Positions 1 through 16,000 of a DNA stretch of 64,000 bases are shown one piece after another. How positions within the stretch are numbered: position 1 is the first letter of the stretch; each line of letters opens with the position of its first letter. Location of the stretch: assembly GCF_022539315.1 (NCBI RefSeq), contig NC_066314.1, forward strand, positions 47,367,180-47,431,179, read 5' to 3'. The notes beneath the pieces were generated by a model, which ran no database searches, was not told where the DNA came from, and saw only the letters and a list, made by a program, of their open reading frames with translations. The position numbers and the translations under genes were made by a program. Source of the stretch: Serinus canaria. Taxonomy: Eukaryota > Chordata > Aves > Passeriformes > Fringillidae.

Positions 1-1024
1 TGCTTGAGTAATTCACCAGTAGGTTTTCAATTATAAGAGATGATGTCAAATTATGTTAAAAAAAAAAAAAGGCTGCATCCTTAGAGAGATTGAGGTGTTT
101 TATCATGCCTGTGTCTTAACAAGAAGAGAGCCATTGCAGTGATTTCTCTTCTGAATTTCAAACAGTGACAATTATTTTACTCAGAGGGAGACGTGTTCAG
201 CCCTCATCCCCAGAATACCAGCTGGTTACTTTGTTCTAAAGACTTCAGGTCTTGCTCCGGGAAGGGATTATTTAATCTTGCAATTGGACTTCAGTGTCTG
301 GGCAGGTTGATGCTTCTGCTGATGCAGGAGCTCCAACCTGCCACAATGAAGATATAATTAAGATGTTCCAGCCCAACAAACAACACGTAGAAGAAAAAAG
401 AAAAAGGTTTATCATATGGAGATATGCAAACACCTCTAAAATATTTTGCATATAGGCTATGCCTGTATGTTTGATTTTTTTTTTTCCAGGTTTGTAAGCA
501 TTTAAAATCATTCTTCTGCCAACTCTTTATGCTACTCCCATCAGATGTTAAAGGGTGCATTGCATCCAAGAGCAAAATCATAAAATGAGTATCAGGTGGG
601 ATTTGGTGAAGACTCTGTGTGTTTCATTTTGTGTTTATGAGGCTGCTTTGATATGCTAATTCTTGCATAGAAATATGTCACTATTTCATGCAAAGTCTGA
701 ACAGAGCATTATATAGCTCGTTTAACAAATGCTATTGTATCAAAGTGGTTTTAAGCTAATACTGACTTTCTGGTTTCAAGCACTTTTCCTGCTGCATTTT
801 TGAAGGGGAAGTGTGAAAGGATTTTTAAATAGCATTATAGAGCATTAAAACACACATTTGTGGTTTTGGTGTTGTTTGACAAAGAAACATAGAGTGTTTT
901 GAGTTCTAGTTTCCATAGACCTTCAGTATGTGACAGGGCGCTGTAACGCTTTGCATGTAACCTGCAGGACGCGTCTGACTGCCACGGATTTCTGACCTGG
1001 AATGTGCTGATTTCTATATTGCAG

Positions 1025-4000
1025 GTGACACCACCCGTCAGCGAATCAAATTCAGTGATGACCGAGTGTGCAAGAGCCACCTTCTCAACTGCTGCCCTCA
1101 TGATGTGCTCTCTGGAACTGTATGTAGCTATATTTCATGTTTTATTTAGATAAGTGGAGAAATTGAGTTATATTTGTTCTTTGTAGTATTTCCTTAAATT
1201 TCATGGGTTTCAACGACTCTCTAGCACCCTCTGGTACTTCAGAGGAACTTTCACAAACAATTAATTTAATGGTTTTGAAGTTAATTTTTAGAATTCTTCT
1301 GTTCTACATGCTAATTATTACCTAAATTTCATTTACATGAAAAGCCACATAACGGATGTGAGTCGCGCTATAGCAGTGGCCGTACAGTGGTCCAGTTGCA
1401 AGTCACAGAAAGAAATAAATTATATTGTATGTGTTAGTTATAAAGTTAGTTTCTTAAAAATGTTATATGTATGTTATAGTGGGAAAGTATTCCACAGATG
1501 TATTTTTATAGAGAAGTACAGAGATTTTTCTCTCTTCAGAAATATTTTAATGAAAATAATTGAGAGTTCAAATAATTAAATTTCTAGAAGTTTAGATATG
1601 TTTAATATGATAGTGACACTTACTATACAATATACAGTTACTGTGCCATTGTCATAAATTCTAAAGCAATTTTAAAATCTCAGTTTATGGCCGATTAGTA
1701 ACTTGTTTGACTTGGACATTTGTGCATTCTCTAGTAGAAGTTCCACTATGTGAGGATAGGAAACAAGGGGCTCTGACACAGGCCAGTAGCTTTGCTTTGT
1801 CAGTGAGCTTTACCTTGTGATCCATGTTTAAGGTAGCTTACTATTTTGTGAAAGGCAGGTGAGTAATATTTCATTGATTATTTGATCAAATGTTTTATGA
1901 TTAGAATAATTAATAGTAGAGAGATACAGTATGATGATACAGAGTCCCATGTGCCTACTGTTCTTAATGCTGCTAGGGTAGCTTTTTTCACTCGTGTTGG
2001 CACATTTTGTTATCCTTTGGCACCAGGGGAAGTAGGTACTGAAAAATCTGTGTAAAGGGATTTTTTGAAGTAGTATTGTGTATCAATGTATATATAGTTT
2101 TATTTTGAACTGTTTTGTCCATTACTGTCCAGACAAAATGGGGGGAAAGGGAGAACAATGTATTTCTTTTCACCCATCTGTTAGGTTGGATGGTGCTTTG
2201 GTTATGTGGTGAGCCAAATTACTCCTGCTTGGGACATACTGGTATGCTATCAAAACTTACAAAATCATTGGTTAGAATCCACAGGAAGAAACTTGTTAAA
2301 GATTCATTTGACAGCTATTCATTGTGGTCCAATTTCTGTAAACAAAGATTTCTGTATCAGCTGTAAGTAAAGAAGTGTTTATTTTCAGAACTGTTAAAGT
2401 CATAGGTATCATGCAGTAGCATCTCTTACACTGTAGGTCAGTCACGTAAGCTGGGGCAGCTGACACAGTTTAAGTCCTCAATGGAAGTTTTCTTCAGCTT
2501 CATACCAGATTTTGCTGCAGCTCTTGGAATACTAAATGAAACTGCTTCTTTAGAGAATATCAGTCTTTTCCTTCCTCTTGCAATTAGTCATCATACCAGA
2601 AAATGTGTTCCACAGTGTAAATCTGGATGCAGAAAAGCAGTGACTAGTTTAATCCTTTTAGTGGGAGTAGTAGAAAGGGGACTCAAAAGAGACAGACTTT
2701 ACCTGGGCTGTGTGATGTTCTGCTGTTTACCTGGTTGTAGATCTACAGGAATGGACTTTCTCTCTTAACAGCAGTTTTTAAAAGGGCAGGAAGCATGAAG
2801 TCTTACTGAACAGTTTGTCACTGATTTAGAAAATGACTGTGGAATTTTCTCCAGAGTTCTGTTAGGAAGATCTTGATGCATCTTCCCATTCAAGACCTAT
2901 AGTAGAAAAAGCTGAGTGACTTTTTTTAGTTCAAATCCCTGAATGTTCCTGAAAGAGTAAGTTCTCTGGGGACATTTGATGAGGTTTAGTCTCTATATTG
3001 ACTAGATAATCAGTAAAATACTGGATATGAATTGCCTTTTTTGTGTGTGTCACAAGATGATCTACAGTTCCTAGGTACTGTTTATTACTGTTCCTGTGTG
3101 CAAAATGCAGACTTCTATACATCTCTAGGCCACCCACTCTTTCAAACCACTCAAGAAGGACATTCACAGATAACACAAGACAAACAAAGTGACTCATATG
3201 AGTAGGCCCTGTTATTTTGGTGTGTTCTTTCCCTTAACGGCCAAATTCCCAAAATTCTGCATAGGCTTTGATTTCCCTTGGCGATAAAAGCCCATGTCCC
3301 TCGGGTTGCAGTATGTGTTGGTAAAGGTGTAGTGTGTTTATACATATATTTTTTAGGGATTTTATTTATGGATATGTTTTTGTGCTAAGACTTGGAAATT
3401 TCAAGTCAAGCAGTGAAGCTGTTTTTGTGTTAATGATCACTTGGACACCACTTTGAGCTGAAAATTTTACAATAAGAAATTAGTAAGACTTTGTAAACCC
3501 TGGCTGATGAGACAGTGAATAATTTTCCTTCCTACAACTAGCAATTTTTTTTTTTTTTCTTACAGGGTTAACACTCTTACTTTTATGATTGCGGTCTTTT
3601 CGTTGTTTTGGTTTGGGGTGGGTTTTTGTTTGTGGGTGTTTGGGTTTTTTCTTTACAAAAAAGTTTGTTAATCCATATTCTGACATTGGGGACTGAAGCT
3701 GCATGTGTAGGAGTCAGATGACTCCCTCATAATGGTATGAATCTTTTAAGCAGTGTTTTCTGAATGTAAAGAATAAGATATCTGTGTTTCTCTGTCTTGT
3801 ATGTTTCTGAATGATAGCAGAGTACTAATGAAAATGACAAGGTGGGAAGATTTAAAACTAATACCTTTAATAAGGCTATTATTAAGTAGCAATGTCCTGA
3901 ATAGGTATAACCCAGTAGCTGTCTTTGAAAATCCCAACACTTCTGCATTGATCTGGCTTTCTTACCAACTTGATGGTGCTTCCCTGATGAAAAAAGTTTC

Positions 4001-7000
4001 ACAAATACTATACATGGTCTTACAAACTATGGTTCAGAAACTCTTATCTGCTCAATGAATTAAGTTTGTGTTTATGTGTATTTATTGAGGGGAAAAAAAT
4101 TACTTTTTGCATTTTATTTATTATAGACCTGAAAATAGGCTCTGTTGGCTCATCCTGCAGTTGAGCATATCTTTATTTGCTCCTAAATTTATTGCATGGA
4201 GCTCTTCGGGGCTCTTACTGACTAAACACCACGTTAATCAAGACCGTGGTATAGCAATATACCTGAACACATTGCTAACTTTTAATCTTATTAGCAGTGG
4301 AATTCAGCTCCAAATTAAGATATCTAAATTTAGATTTCAGCTGAGGAGCTGGGTGTTGAAGCTTGCACTGAAGTCAGAAGTTTTCTAGGCAGTGGAGCCT
4401 AGAAAAAGCCGGAGTTCACCTGCCCATGGGTATCCCTCTCACGGTGGGCTGAACTACTGTCTCCTTTTACTGTATACGAGAATTTTGGATAGTTCACCCA
4501 TGTGCAGATAGATGTTAGTAAGGAGTTTTAATCTGTACCTGTTTTATTTGCCAGTAGTCCCACTGGCTCTGGAGCTCTTTGTATGCTTAAAACTTGTGGT
4601 TTGGGGTGTGACTGATTTTATGCTGTACGTCTAGAAAAAGCATTGGAAGCTGTTAGAAGTCATTGTGTCTGAGGGTATCAGCTTTTCAGTTCAGGACTGA
4701 TTTGATCATGTGAACTGCTTCAGCTTAGCAAATCAAATTAAATTAGGCTTGCATAAGCTATCTCATTTGAAGCCTTCAACCCAGTGGTGATGAATTGTGA
4801 AGTGCACTGCTGTCCTCTCAAAGGGATCGTGTCAGTCTCCTGAAAAGTATTCTTAGTTTCTTTGGCCAGCACCAGGAAGGTGAACTGATTGTACCACATT
4901 CCATTTTAAAGGGTTTAATTTATTGAGGTGGAGGGCGGGGTTGTTACTTTCTACATGGTTATCAACCTCAGTGTTAATATATTTTGTAGTCAGGCTAGAA
5001 AAACAAATACAATATAAGCAGTGAAATAGCTCATTTAATAAGAAAGACTGCTGCTAGTTTTGGTAGTGATGATTTATTTTAAGTTGAAGTCTTTAGAAAT
5101 GAGAGTATGGTTACATGGAGAAATGTCTTTTAAAGTATTATACTTCAGAAGATACCTGGAATTCAGTGATTACTAAGGACTTCAACTTACTAATTTCTGT
5201 GTCTTTTTTTACTGAGCATTTCTTTCCTGCTAGTGAAGTCCTACAAAAGTTAAAACTGTTAGTGGAGTGAGAAGACTTAAATCCCCTTCTAATATGTGTT
5301 GCTTACAAGAACGGATGGGTTTTATCACAAGTCTAGAAATCTGTTCAAAAACAAATTGATAGCGCAGCTGAAGAATGAGTTCCATAATAAGGAAGATTTC
5401 AGCAAAGAGTCTGTCTTCAGCTTCTTTTTATCAGTAGTAAGTGTTCTCTTACAGACCCTGGTAGTGCCATGACAGTTTGATAAAGGAAAAGATCTGGTTC
5501 CTCCAATATAAATTTTTCAGTAATGTCAGCTCTTTCTAAGCAAACAAACAAACAAAAAATTCTTCTCTTGCTGAATGTGAACTGCTTTGGTATCTTTATA
5601 TCTAAAAAGAAACATCTACATAAACACTGCCCAGAGTAGTTTCTTTGAAAAACCTGTCACAGATACCTGCTGGTTTTAAAAGTATTTGATAGTTTGTGCT
5701 CCTGTGTCACTTGGCTCAAAATCAGCCCTTTGTGTTTTAAGTACCTTTAGCCTTTCTGTGCTCTTTCTGCAGTCTGTATAGAGTATATTCAGGAATCAAA
5801 TTTCTGCTGTCAAAGGAACTTGTAGCAGTTGTAAAAGTGCCAAAATGAGAATTTTGCTGTATGTAGGTTGCTCAAGAGCTGAAAAGGGGCAGAAAAACCC
5901 CACCTTAATTTCATGTTCCAGAAGCAGCATCTCATCAGAGTTTAGTTTCCTATTCAGTTATTTGTCTGCTACACAGAATGCACATTTATTTTGCAAATAA
6001 ACTCTACAGATGCTCTACTGCTAGATTCTTGGCCAGCTCTTCCTTGTTAACTTGTAATTAATTCATGTGTTAATTTTTTTTAACCTGATTTGATTGAAAC
6101 AGCACTATGCAAACAAAATGTAATCCATATTTCTTTATTATACCAAAGAGATTGTATCCATTTTGTGGATGGGATGACAAAAATTATTCCTAAATCATTT
6201 CAGTACAAAGTTTTGTTTTGTTTTTAATGAAAGAGCAGTTTTTTAAACCTCAGCTCTGGGAAATCAATCAGCTTTAATGACCCATCTAACAGTAAGAAAT
6301 AAAAAAAAATATTTTAGAAAGTGTTCAGCAAGTACTAGAATGCACTAGTTTCTTAAGTAGAACTCAGCAATAACAAAAGGATTCCTGATATCCTGCTTTA
6401 TATGTGGTTACCTAGACTAATCTTCAGCAAAAACTTTCATTTGCAATAAAGAGTCTCCAAATATATAGGCTTCTCTTCAGGTTTTAATCTCAGTAAAAGT
6501 GTAGAAAACTGCAGAAAGACCCAAAGCATGGCTTAGCTCACTCAGTGAACTTCAGTTATGTCTGGACTGGGGACTTGGATGATTTCACCTTTCTTTACTT
6601 GTGTTGTTCATCTGAACTGCTCTGTAAATCACTTTTAGGTAGTGTAATTCCATCTGAAAGTCAGTGTATTGACAGTGAAAAACACTGTGTGTTCTTTTTA
6701 AGCCTTCCATTAACTCAGTGTCTGAGCATGAGTTTCCCTCTTAGCCATCTTCTATTTCAAATGTGATTGATCTTTAAATGACAGACTACCGATGCTTATT
6801 CTTTGCCTCTGGGGAGAGAGCATGTCTTGGCACCAAATTGCAAGGTGCACTTGTGGAAAAGGAAAATACTGTATCTTCTGTCCATTTTCATCTGCTGTCC
6901 ATCTACTTTGCAGCTACCCATATCAGCCAGATTATACTGCAGGCTGCTCTGTGCTTGTTAAGGTTCTCAGCAGTCATGATCCAGCATAGGCTATTGACAG

Positions 7001-10000
7001 AAATGAATCATCCCCAAAATGAGTTGTCTTTGCCTGATGTTGCATAACTTACACCAGCAGAAGTGCTTTTTAGCCTGTTACTGCATTTAATGTGCAAACT
7101 TATTTAAGAGTTTTAAAAGTGATGGGGTTTTTAGATCTCTTTACATTGGGGTTTGCTAATGGAACTTTTTTGAAGGACAGTTAGTGGTAATATTTCTGTG
7201 AAGACTTTCAAAGGATTACCCAAGACTAGTATAGGCTGTGTTGAGGAGCAGTTCCAGCAATTACATAATTTTTCAGCAGCAAAATTATTGGTAAAGAATC
7301 CTTTTCTCTTGTACCTGCTTGTTCTTGCTCCTTGTTAGGCCACCTAAGTATTTATCAGGCCACCCTTTTGGGTCATAAGGGGGAAGGGGAGCCAAAATTT
7401 CTTCTGTTCTGATTGAGGCATCTAACAAAAAGGAATCATAACATACTCCTTGCCCCCCAAAATTTCCACTAACATTACTGAAGTTTTTCAACAGCTTTTG
7501 AATTAGCCATCTTAATACTGTAAGAGACCCCAGCTTCTTAAGTTCACTACTGTGTTGTCCCCTCCATACTCTCAGCACATTGTTTGTATGGCTGCCCAAC
7601 AAGTTGGACAAAGGTACGCTGCTGAAAAATTTGCCTCTCTGTTTGGTTTGCTAAGATATTTTTTATTCAGTCACTGCCCAGATTGTGTTCAACAGTACAG
7701 GCACGTGTGCCAGCATGGAGTGGCACAGCACAGGGATAAGGGGAAGACAGAATGTTTCTCAGTAGTAATGCTGGCTCAGACTAATTAGCATCCTTTCAGG
7801 ATTTGGATCTACAATTCCCAGTAAGAGGCAAAGAAATCAGAAAATGTACTGTTTTGTGGAGGTTGAATCCAACCCAAATAGAGAGAAAGAAACATAAAAC
7901 ACATGTAAAGTGAACAGCCTGTCATGGTAGTGTTATGTGAATTCTGGGGGGTTTTTAGTGTGTGATGGAATTTTATTTCATGCATTTATTCAAAGTGTAT
8001 GCAGATTGCAGGTTAGAATAGCAGGGAGTTTTGTGTGTGGTGGATGTGTTTCAGGCTTTTTGTCACTGTATTCAGACCTATTGAAGTGTGTCACTAACCT
8101 TATCTATGCATTTGTAATTTCAGTGCCTCACTTCCCAGAGAATTGTCCTTGAGTTTTACAGTTTTAGCCTTAAAGACCTTATTCAGTACAAGAGATGAAT
8201 CAGCATTAAGTCACTCTTTTCACAATTTTAGGATAATTTTCAAGTGCCTAATTTTCAGATGATTTTTTAAAGTTCTTTCACGTTGCTCTCCTAGTATTGA
8301 AGTACTTTCCTGAAAAAATACTTCAGTTTAAATAATGTCAGCATGACTTGGAAAGAGACCTCTATAATGCATTGCTCAGCTTCAAGGTCTTCATGCATTT
8401 GCATCAGTTAACAAAATTGCTGAGGTCCTGTATAGTTGCAAAAGGAAAAGCTCATCTTTTCCTTTATCGTTGCAGTCAGATGTTCCCTGCTGCAATCAGA
8501 TGTTTTCCGGAAAACAGATTTGTGGTAGCCGAAGGGGATTTAAATAACTGCAGTTTATAAAAAACCTTTTCAATTTCAAAATTCTTTATTTTATCAATGT
8601 GTTTTTTTTCCTCTATCTGAAATTTCTGTATGAAATAAACCAACAGCTTCCATAAAAATTACTTTAATGGTTTCATTGGAAGTCTAAGTGACAGTTTGAG
8701 AAGACTAAAATAATTGGGGTTTGTTTATTTTACTGCACTTATGAAGCTTTAATTGTTTACTTAAATCCAAGTATTTTATTAAAAACGAGCAAACAAAAAC
8801 CCAACAAAACCCTCACTCATTTGGCTTGCAGCATATTCTGAGTTAACATTCATCTTCTGTTTACAAAATTCACAGTGGAAGTTATTAATTATTATAGGTT
8901 TGGATTTAAAATTGTTATTTAACTACAACAGTAACAACTTTTTCCATCAGAGTTCAATTTTCATCATGTGCTTTCAATGTTAAGAAAGGATTAATTGTTC
9001 TTAATATTAATTGAGCGCTGCCTTAAGAGCAGACTTAACTGAAACTGCTGGTTTTAAGTGCTGTAAATACCAGTTGCTTCCAGTGATTCTACATCAGCCT
9101 GTGCTGTTGCAGAGAGGCTGCTTTGGGTTCATTCAGTGTTGTTTCCATTACAGATTGGTTGGGGGTGGTGGTTTGGGGTTTTTTGGTGGTTGTTTGTGGG
9201 TGGAGTTTTTCAGTTTATTTTCTGTCAAGTGCATGTTGCTCTGTCACCAGACCAGACCTGCCATGACCAGATTGAATTAGAATTTCTTACTTTGTCTCTT
9301 ACGCAAAATTCAATTTAAAAACAATAGTTGTTACACAGTAGGATTCTGGGCACTCTCCTCAGTGGCATTATATGCACGATAAATGATGCAGCCTATTTAC
9401 TTTTTACATTGGTGCTTCCTTCCTGCCCCTTCTAGAACAGTTTTAGATTACAAGTGAAATATCTGTACTTTTTCTTCCCTGGTTCTTGAACATAGTCCAA
9501 CATTCAGCTCATCTTCCCTCAAAAAATGTTTTGCAGGGATTTGATTTTTGATTGTGTTACTTGAAATGCTTCAAGAATAAAAGTGCTGCTTAAAAAACAA
9601 TGCTGCTGTGGTTGTAGCTCTTTCAGGTGATGAGTATAATGGAAACACATTATCATGGAATGTGTGAACAGGTTCAGGTCAAGAATTTGACCATTTAATT
9701 GCCAGTTATTTTCATGGAACTTGACTCTACTAAACTGTTTAAGTTCAGGACATGATGTTCCACTTCAGTCACTATTTGAACTTCTAGTAAAACAGCATTT
9801 TTGCAGGACATCAATGATACTTTGTAATGCAAACAGCCATCATGATAAGAGAAGCTGTTCATTCTCTCTGTTATTATTTCTTGATTCATGCATGTCTATC
9901 AAAGACCTGGTATAATCTTATAGCTTTGTTAAACTCTCATTACTACAGGGGAGATGACTTGCTTCAGAATATTTGACAGTTAAAGAAAATGCTACCCTTA

Positions 10001-13000
10001 TTCCTTGTAACACATCCGAAAAGTTAAGTCACATTGCCTTTGTCTTTTCAGAGAATGGACCTTGGAGAATGCCTGAAAGTGCATGACCTGGCATTAAGGG
10101 CAGACTATGAAATAGCATCCAAAGATCAAGATTTCTTCTTTGAGCTTGATGTATGTATTTTGCCTTAATGGTTGAGAGAAAGCATTAGTTTGTGTACTTA
10201 GGTGGATAAATGGAGCAACAGATGTCGTGTTACAGACTGAAGGAAGGCTTTTGAAAAGCAATTTTATGAAGAGGCAGAGAAACTCTTGTCACAGTTACAT
10301 GAAAGATACTTGCCTCTTCATGATTATATGCTAATTTGTGTTGGTAGTCATCTCTAGGTAGAACTGTTAACAGCCTCTCAAATAAATCTGAGTGCTGTCT
10401 TAGTGTTGTCAAATAGCAAGCAAATACTAAAGCTGTGTATGCATGCTTTGAAGAGAGTTTTAAATTCTACAGTTAACAAAGAAAGTAATTTGATATTGGA
10501 GATAAAAAATCATATCCTGAGCCTCCATACACTATAGTTTGTTTTGAACTCCCAGCTAGGAAGTTAGTCTTTGCTAACACAAAAGGGTTTGGGTTTTTTA
10601 ATTGTTATTTGGAGGGATGGTTAATACATGTATTTAAACCCTAGTGAAAAAAGTTTCAGTATTGCATGTCATGGCCAGATGAAGTGATCCTGAATAGCCT
10701 TCCAAGAATTTTAATGCCACTAGAAATACTCACTACTACTACTTCTTCTGTCTTAAGACAGATTCACTTCCAAATTTCTTCAAATACTTAGAAACTATAG
10801 CAATGTGTAGACTATAATTTTTTAAACCATTTGTATGAATACGTGTGATTAGTCAGCATAAACCGGTAGATTATAGTTTCACTAATCACTAATAAAAACT
10901 TGTGAAAGTGAAGCCTTAATAAACTGAAGAAGCCTTACAGCTAATTTATTTATATTCTTGATAGCATTGATCCTTGTTCTTACTGATGTTTTAGGCAATG
11001 GACCACCTGCAGTCATTTATTGCAGACTGCGACCGGCGGACAGAAGTGGCTAAGAAAAGACTAGCAGAAACCCAGGAAGAGATCAGCGCTGAAGTTGCAG
11101 CCAAAGTAAGCATGGCAGACAAGTTACTGCTGTCTTTTTGGAGGCCAGTTTTTCTAAGGAGCCAGTTTCAAGTTTTGAAAATGTATCAAATCTGAGAATT
11201 CCTACTGAAGAGGGGGAAAAAGTAATAAATTTTCTCTGTCCTTCCTAAAATTGCCTTTAAGGCACAGAAGAGAACAGAGGGGAGAGACCTTTCTGATGTT
11301 TTTGACCTCAGGAAACTTGACTCTGAATCCATGTTATAGAAATGTTAGTAATTCTTACACTTTTTGATCCAGCCTTCATCTATAAAGTAAACAAAATCAA
11401 TGTCCTTTTCTCTGTATCTTTTTTGAATGAAAAACATACAATGTTTCTGCATATATATGCAAATGCTAGGAGAAATGGTTGTAGAAATATTAATTTTTCA
11501 AGACTGCTGTGGATAAGTGTGTATTATTTGCAGTTTGCTGAACAAAATCTTTTTTCTGGAATTTTACATAGGCTTGGTAACTTGGCCTTTTTCTGTGCTC
11601 TTTGCAGAGAGGCATTTTCTGTTTCGGTTCTAACTGGAGAAGTTCTCTCTGTATGTTTCTTTTAATTCTGTCCTTCTAATTTTGCATATCATAACTCAGT
11701 AGTAGTTCAGATTGTTCTCCATAATTAAAAGTATTTCCTGTGTTAAGCCTTTCCTTGTCTTTCAAGGCGGAAAGAGTACATGAATTGAATGAAGAAATTG
11801 GGAAACTGTTGGCCAAAGTAGAACAGCTCGGAGCTGATGGGAATGTGGAAGAATCTCAAAAAGTAATGGATGAAGTGGAGAAGGCTCGGGTAAAGAAGAG
11901 AGAAGCAGAAGTAAGTTGATTGTGTAAGGATTGGGGGATGGCGAGGGCAGGGTCAAATATTAAATTGCTTGGCCTCTGTGTAGTGTAAGACGTCTTACGT
12001 CTGTCAATTCCTTAGCTAATTGCTACATATAAAACTAAAATTGCTTTGTGGCATCTAGTTAAAGTTTCTACCCTTCAATACACTCCTATACCATTAAAAA
12101 TATATATTCCTTCCACAAATTATGCATTTATCTTAGTTGGGCTGTGTTGGTCAGTTGTATCTGTGGATATTACCTTTGTGGCTGTTATGGGTGCACTGAC
12201 TTAGCTGGTTTGGTCTCATGGCTCTTGCAGTGGCATCCCTGTTGTAATCTCCTGCTGGAAAACTTCAGGGAAGTCATCCATTGTCCTCACTAAAACAGAG
12301 TTCCTGTCTTGTGTATCAGGAAAGTCAAAATGATCCTTGTAATGTTCAGGTGACAGAACTCACCAAGAGCTTTTCCATACTGTATTACACAAAGATACTG
12401 AAATTTCTAGAAACCAGTATCTGCAATTGTTTCAGTTGTACCAGAAGGATTGCTGGCAATTGATGACAGGTCTTGCTGATCTGTCATCTGAATGTCTTTA
12501 GGTAAATTTTGCTCAGATAATGTGTTTAATTAGTGTCTAAAAAGCAGGTAAATTTCTCAGGAAACTAATGCTGATCTAAATGGGGTTTAGAATTAAAACT
12601 GGCATTATATTTTCGTAATATGTCAACATCGTAATTGTAGTGTTTATGTGTTTGCATTGTTGTACATGAAAAAGTATGTCATCCTTCTATGTAATATAAT
12701 CTTAAGATAGCAATTACCCAACTTTTTATTTTTTTTAATTTGCAGAAACAGTTTTGATGCCTTGCTTTTAAATATGTTCAGTTTTCAAAATAAGGAAACA
12801 TGCTCTGTATCTTAGTGATACAGTTGAAATATGAATTGTGTGAATTAACTAAAGGGTGTTCTGGTGTACATTGAATTTGGTTATTTGTAGTGTATCTTCA
12901 GTAAAGTATCATCCTTGTGTTTGTGTGCATTTTGAAGTAACAGCAAATGTTTTTCTTTTGTAGGAAGTATACAGGAATTCCATGCCTGCCTCTAGCTTTC

Positions 13001-16000
13001 AGCAGCAGAAGCTACGGGTTTGTGAAGTGTGCTCAGCTTATCTTGGTCTTCATGATAATGACCGACGACTTGCTGATCACTTTGGAGGAAAATTACATTT
13101 GGGATTCATTGAAATAAGAGAGAAACTTGAGGAACTCAGGGTAAATCGTTATTACATTTTGTGTGCTCCTACTTAATTATTTGCCGGGCAGCCTTAATGG
13201 AATATTTCTTTCACTGTGTGTGATTATTTTTCATATTGCTTTAAACTTTGGGAGTTCATTAGCCTAAAGCACTAAACATTCTAATTTAGCATCAAATATC
13301 TCGATAGATTTGTAAGATGGCCTCTTTTGCACTGAGGTGGCTTAAAACATGCATTCAAAGTAATGCATCTTGGGAGCTAAAAACTTGAATCTCGTTTTAA
13401 AATGGAGAACTGTATTTTGAATGAACAACAGCAATGTTGAAACAAGTTACTCTATTTACAAATTCTATATTTAGCCATTACAGGAGATAGCCAAATGAAC
13501 TTTGCTTTTGGCCAGATGATTGACTAAAAGGGATAAGGAGACTCTTGACAAGAGCATGGAGTAAGGGGGATGATAACACTTGGAAAAGTTTTCCAAAAAA
13601 TGTAAAGAAATGCTTGAAACTCAAACAACCTGCTGTATGGGGAATGACTAAAACTCAGTTTGTTTATTTTACCTGGATGAAGATTAGGAAATGATTTTGA
13701 ATAGAATCCACAACTCCAGGCTGTAGCTATCCAAAATGGGAATAGCAAATTATGTATATCTTGAAGTCAGAAATAATTGCTATAGGGAAGTTGCATGTTC
13801 TCTGTAGCTTGAACATTAGAAATCCAGTTGGAATATTATATCCTATCTTGACCAGAAATCATATGCCAGAAGAAAGACTTACTGGAATGATATTCTGGAC
13901 CTCTGGTTTTCAAGAGGATGGATTTGAACACTAATGCCATTTATGACCTTAATTTATGACAGGTTATGGAGTTCACAGTTCAGTTAAGCATTTTAACTGT
14001 AGAAATCACTAAAGACAGTAGCTAAATTGGTTGAATTCCTAAGAGCAGAAATTGCTGCTACTGGATTTGAATAAATTGACTGGTTTATGTTCTATAATAT
14101 TCCAGCTGTTTTGCATGGATACTGTGACTTGCCCTTCGGAGAGCCAACTCTTCCTGTTGATGTTGCCAATTTAGGATCCTAACTATAGCTGGTGTAACTT
14201 AAATCTTAGATTCCTAGAACAGGTCATGTGTACTTCCTCTCATCCCTCCATGAAATTATGCAAAGAGTCACTTGAACAAGAAACCTTGCTTGTAGTTAAA
14301 TTGCTGATGTTGTACAAAGAAGTATAGATATAATTTGACCAAAAGGGTTGAAATAACTATTTATTTACATCAAATGGAACAAAATATGCATGGATAACTA
14401 TTTCACATTCCCAGAGCATCAATAAATTAATCTTTCAAAGTGCTTTGCTGATAAAGAAAGAAAACAATAACTATCCCCTCCTTCCTCAGAGCTCTCCTCA
14501 GAGATCTAATCAAGATGCTGCTGGGGCAATTCCACCTCTCAGAAGAAGGTCTTTACACAGAGTTGAATTTCTTGCATCATGTCCAGAAGGTGGCAAGACT
14601 TGGGTTTGGCCAGATCTCCAGTTGTGAGTTCCACATCTGAGGGCCCTCTACTGAGCGTGCCTTGTCCCCAGTAGTAGTGAGTTCACCCTGGGGGCTATCA
14701 GCTGAAGCATCTGCTCTAACTTTATCCCACAGTCATAATACAGAAACAAGTAGCCTCAAAACTTAGGTGTTGGCCCAACCAAGTCCTTTAAGAAGCAATT
14801 AACTCTCCCGGTTCTGATTCCTTTCTGCCTTTCCCCAGTGTCCAAAATATGATAGGATTGGCATGGAAACTCTCACATTAAAGGCATGACTTACTGTTCT
14901 GAATTCCCCTTTAATAAAAACTTAATATTTAACTCTGCATATTTCAGGTCTTCGTGTAAAACCCACATGCAGCTCTTCTGCAATAACTTCTGTTTCTTCA
15001 AGAAAAAAAATAAAATATATACATACATACTGAGGAAGAGAGTGGGAATAATATACACAAGGGAAAGGGGATATGCCTGAGGGAAAGAACTGAATGTTAA
15101 CTGTCTAGATTATTTTTATAGCACCTTCATTTGAGAAATCTTTTAATGTAACTTAACATATTCTTCTGTTTTCAGAGGATTGTGGCTGATAAACAGGAGA
15201 AACGAAATCAGGAACGTCTGAAACGTAGAGAGGAGAGGGAAAGAGAAGAAAGGGAGAAACTAAGGAGGTAGGGATGTGTTTTAATTGCATGTACATTATG
15301 ACCTATTTATGTTTCATAAGAAAACTGATTCAGTTCATACACATTTCTAAATATGCAGAATTAAAATAGTTTGCATTCCTTGGAAACTTAAAGGAGTTGA
15401 AATGAAGTTTCATTCTAAATCTTAAAACATGGAATTGTTCTCATAAAAAACATTTTTAAAAACTGCTGATAGTATTGTCTCTAGATATTTGAGCAAAGGG
15501 CCTTGAGGATAATTTTCAGGCATGTACCTTGTTTTGACACCTGGTAGATGTGAGCTTACATGCACATGAGCTCTTTGCATCTCTTAGCAATTTTCTTCAG
15601 AGATGTTAGAAATTTTTTTTACTGGAAGCAGTTCCCTGTTCTTCTATGGAAGAGTGGCTTCCAGGCCTGGCGGGGCTGGAGGGGAATGGAACCTGAGTTG
15701 CAGTTCTCTTGACATGAAGTTTCAGAGGTTAACAGTGTGAATTTCTGAAATCTGTTGCAGTTTGGTACTATTTGCCTATCAGGAAATCAGGGAATACTGA
15801 CTTCCCCAGAAGCTTTTTCTGTGGGAGGGATGCAAGGTAAAAAGCTGGTTAGATAATCTTCTGGGCTTCTAGTAGAGTAGTCTCAAAAATAAATTTAAAA
15901 AAATCCCAACCAACATGAAACAGGGATGTGTTTCCTGATACATGTGTTAAAAAGATGTTGAAATCAAATAAAAGGCCTTTAAGTACTTGCTGCTAAAGCA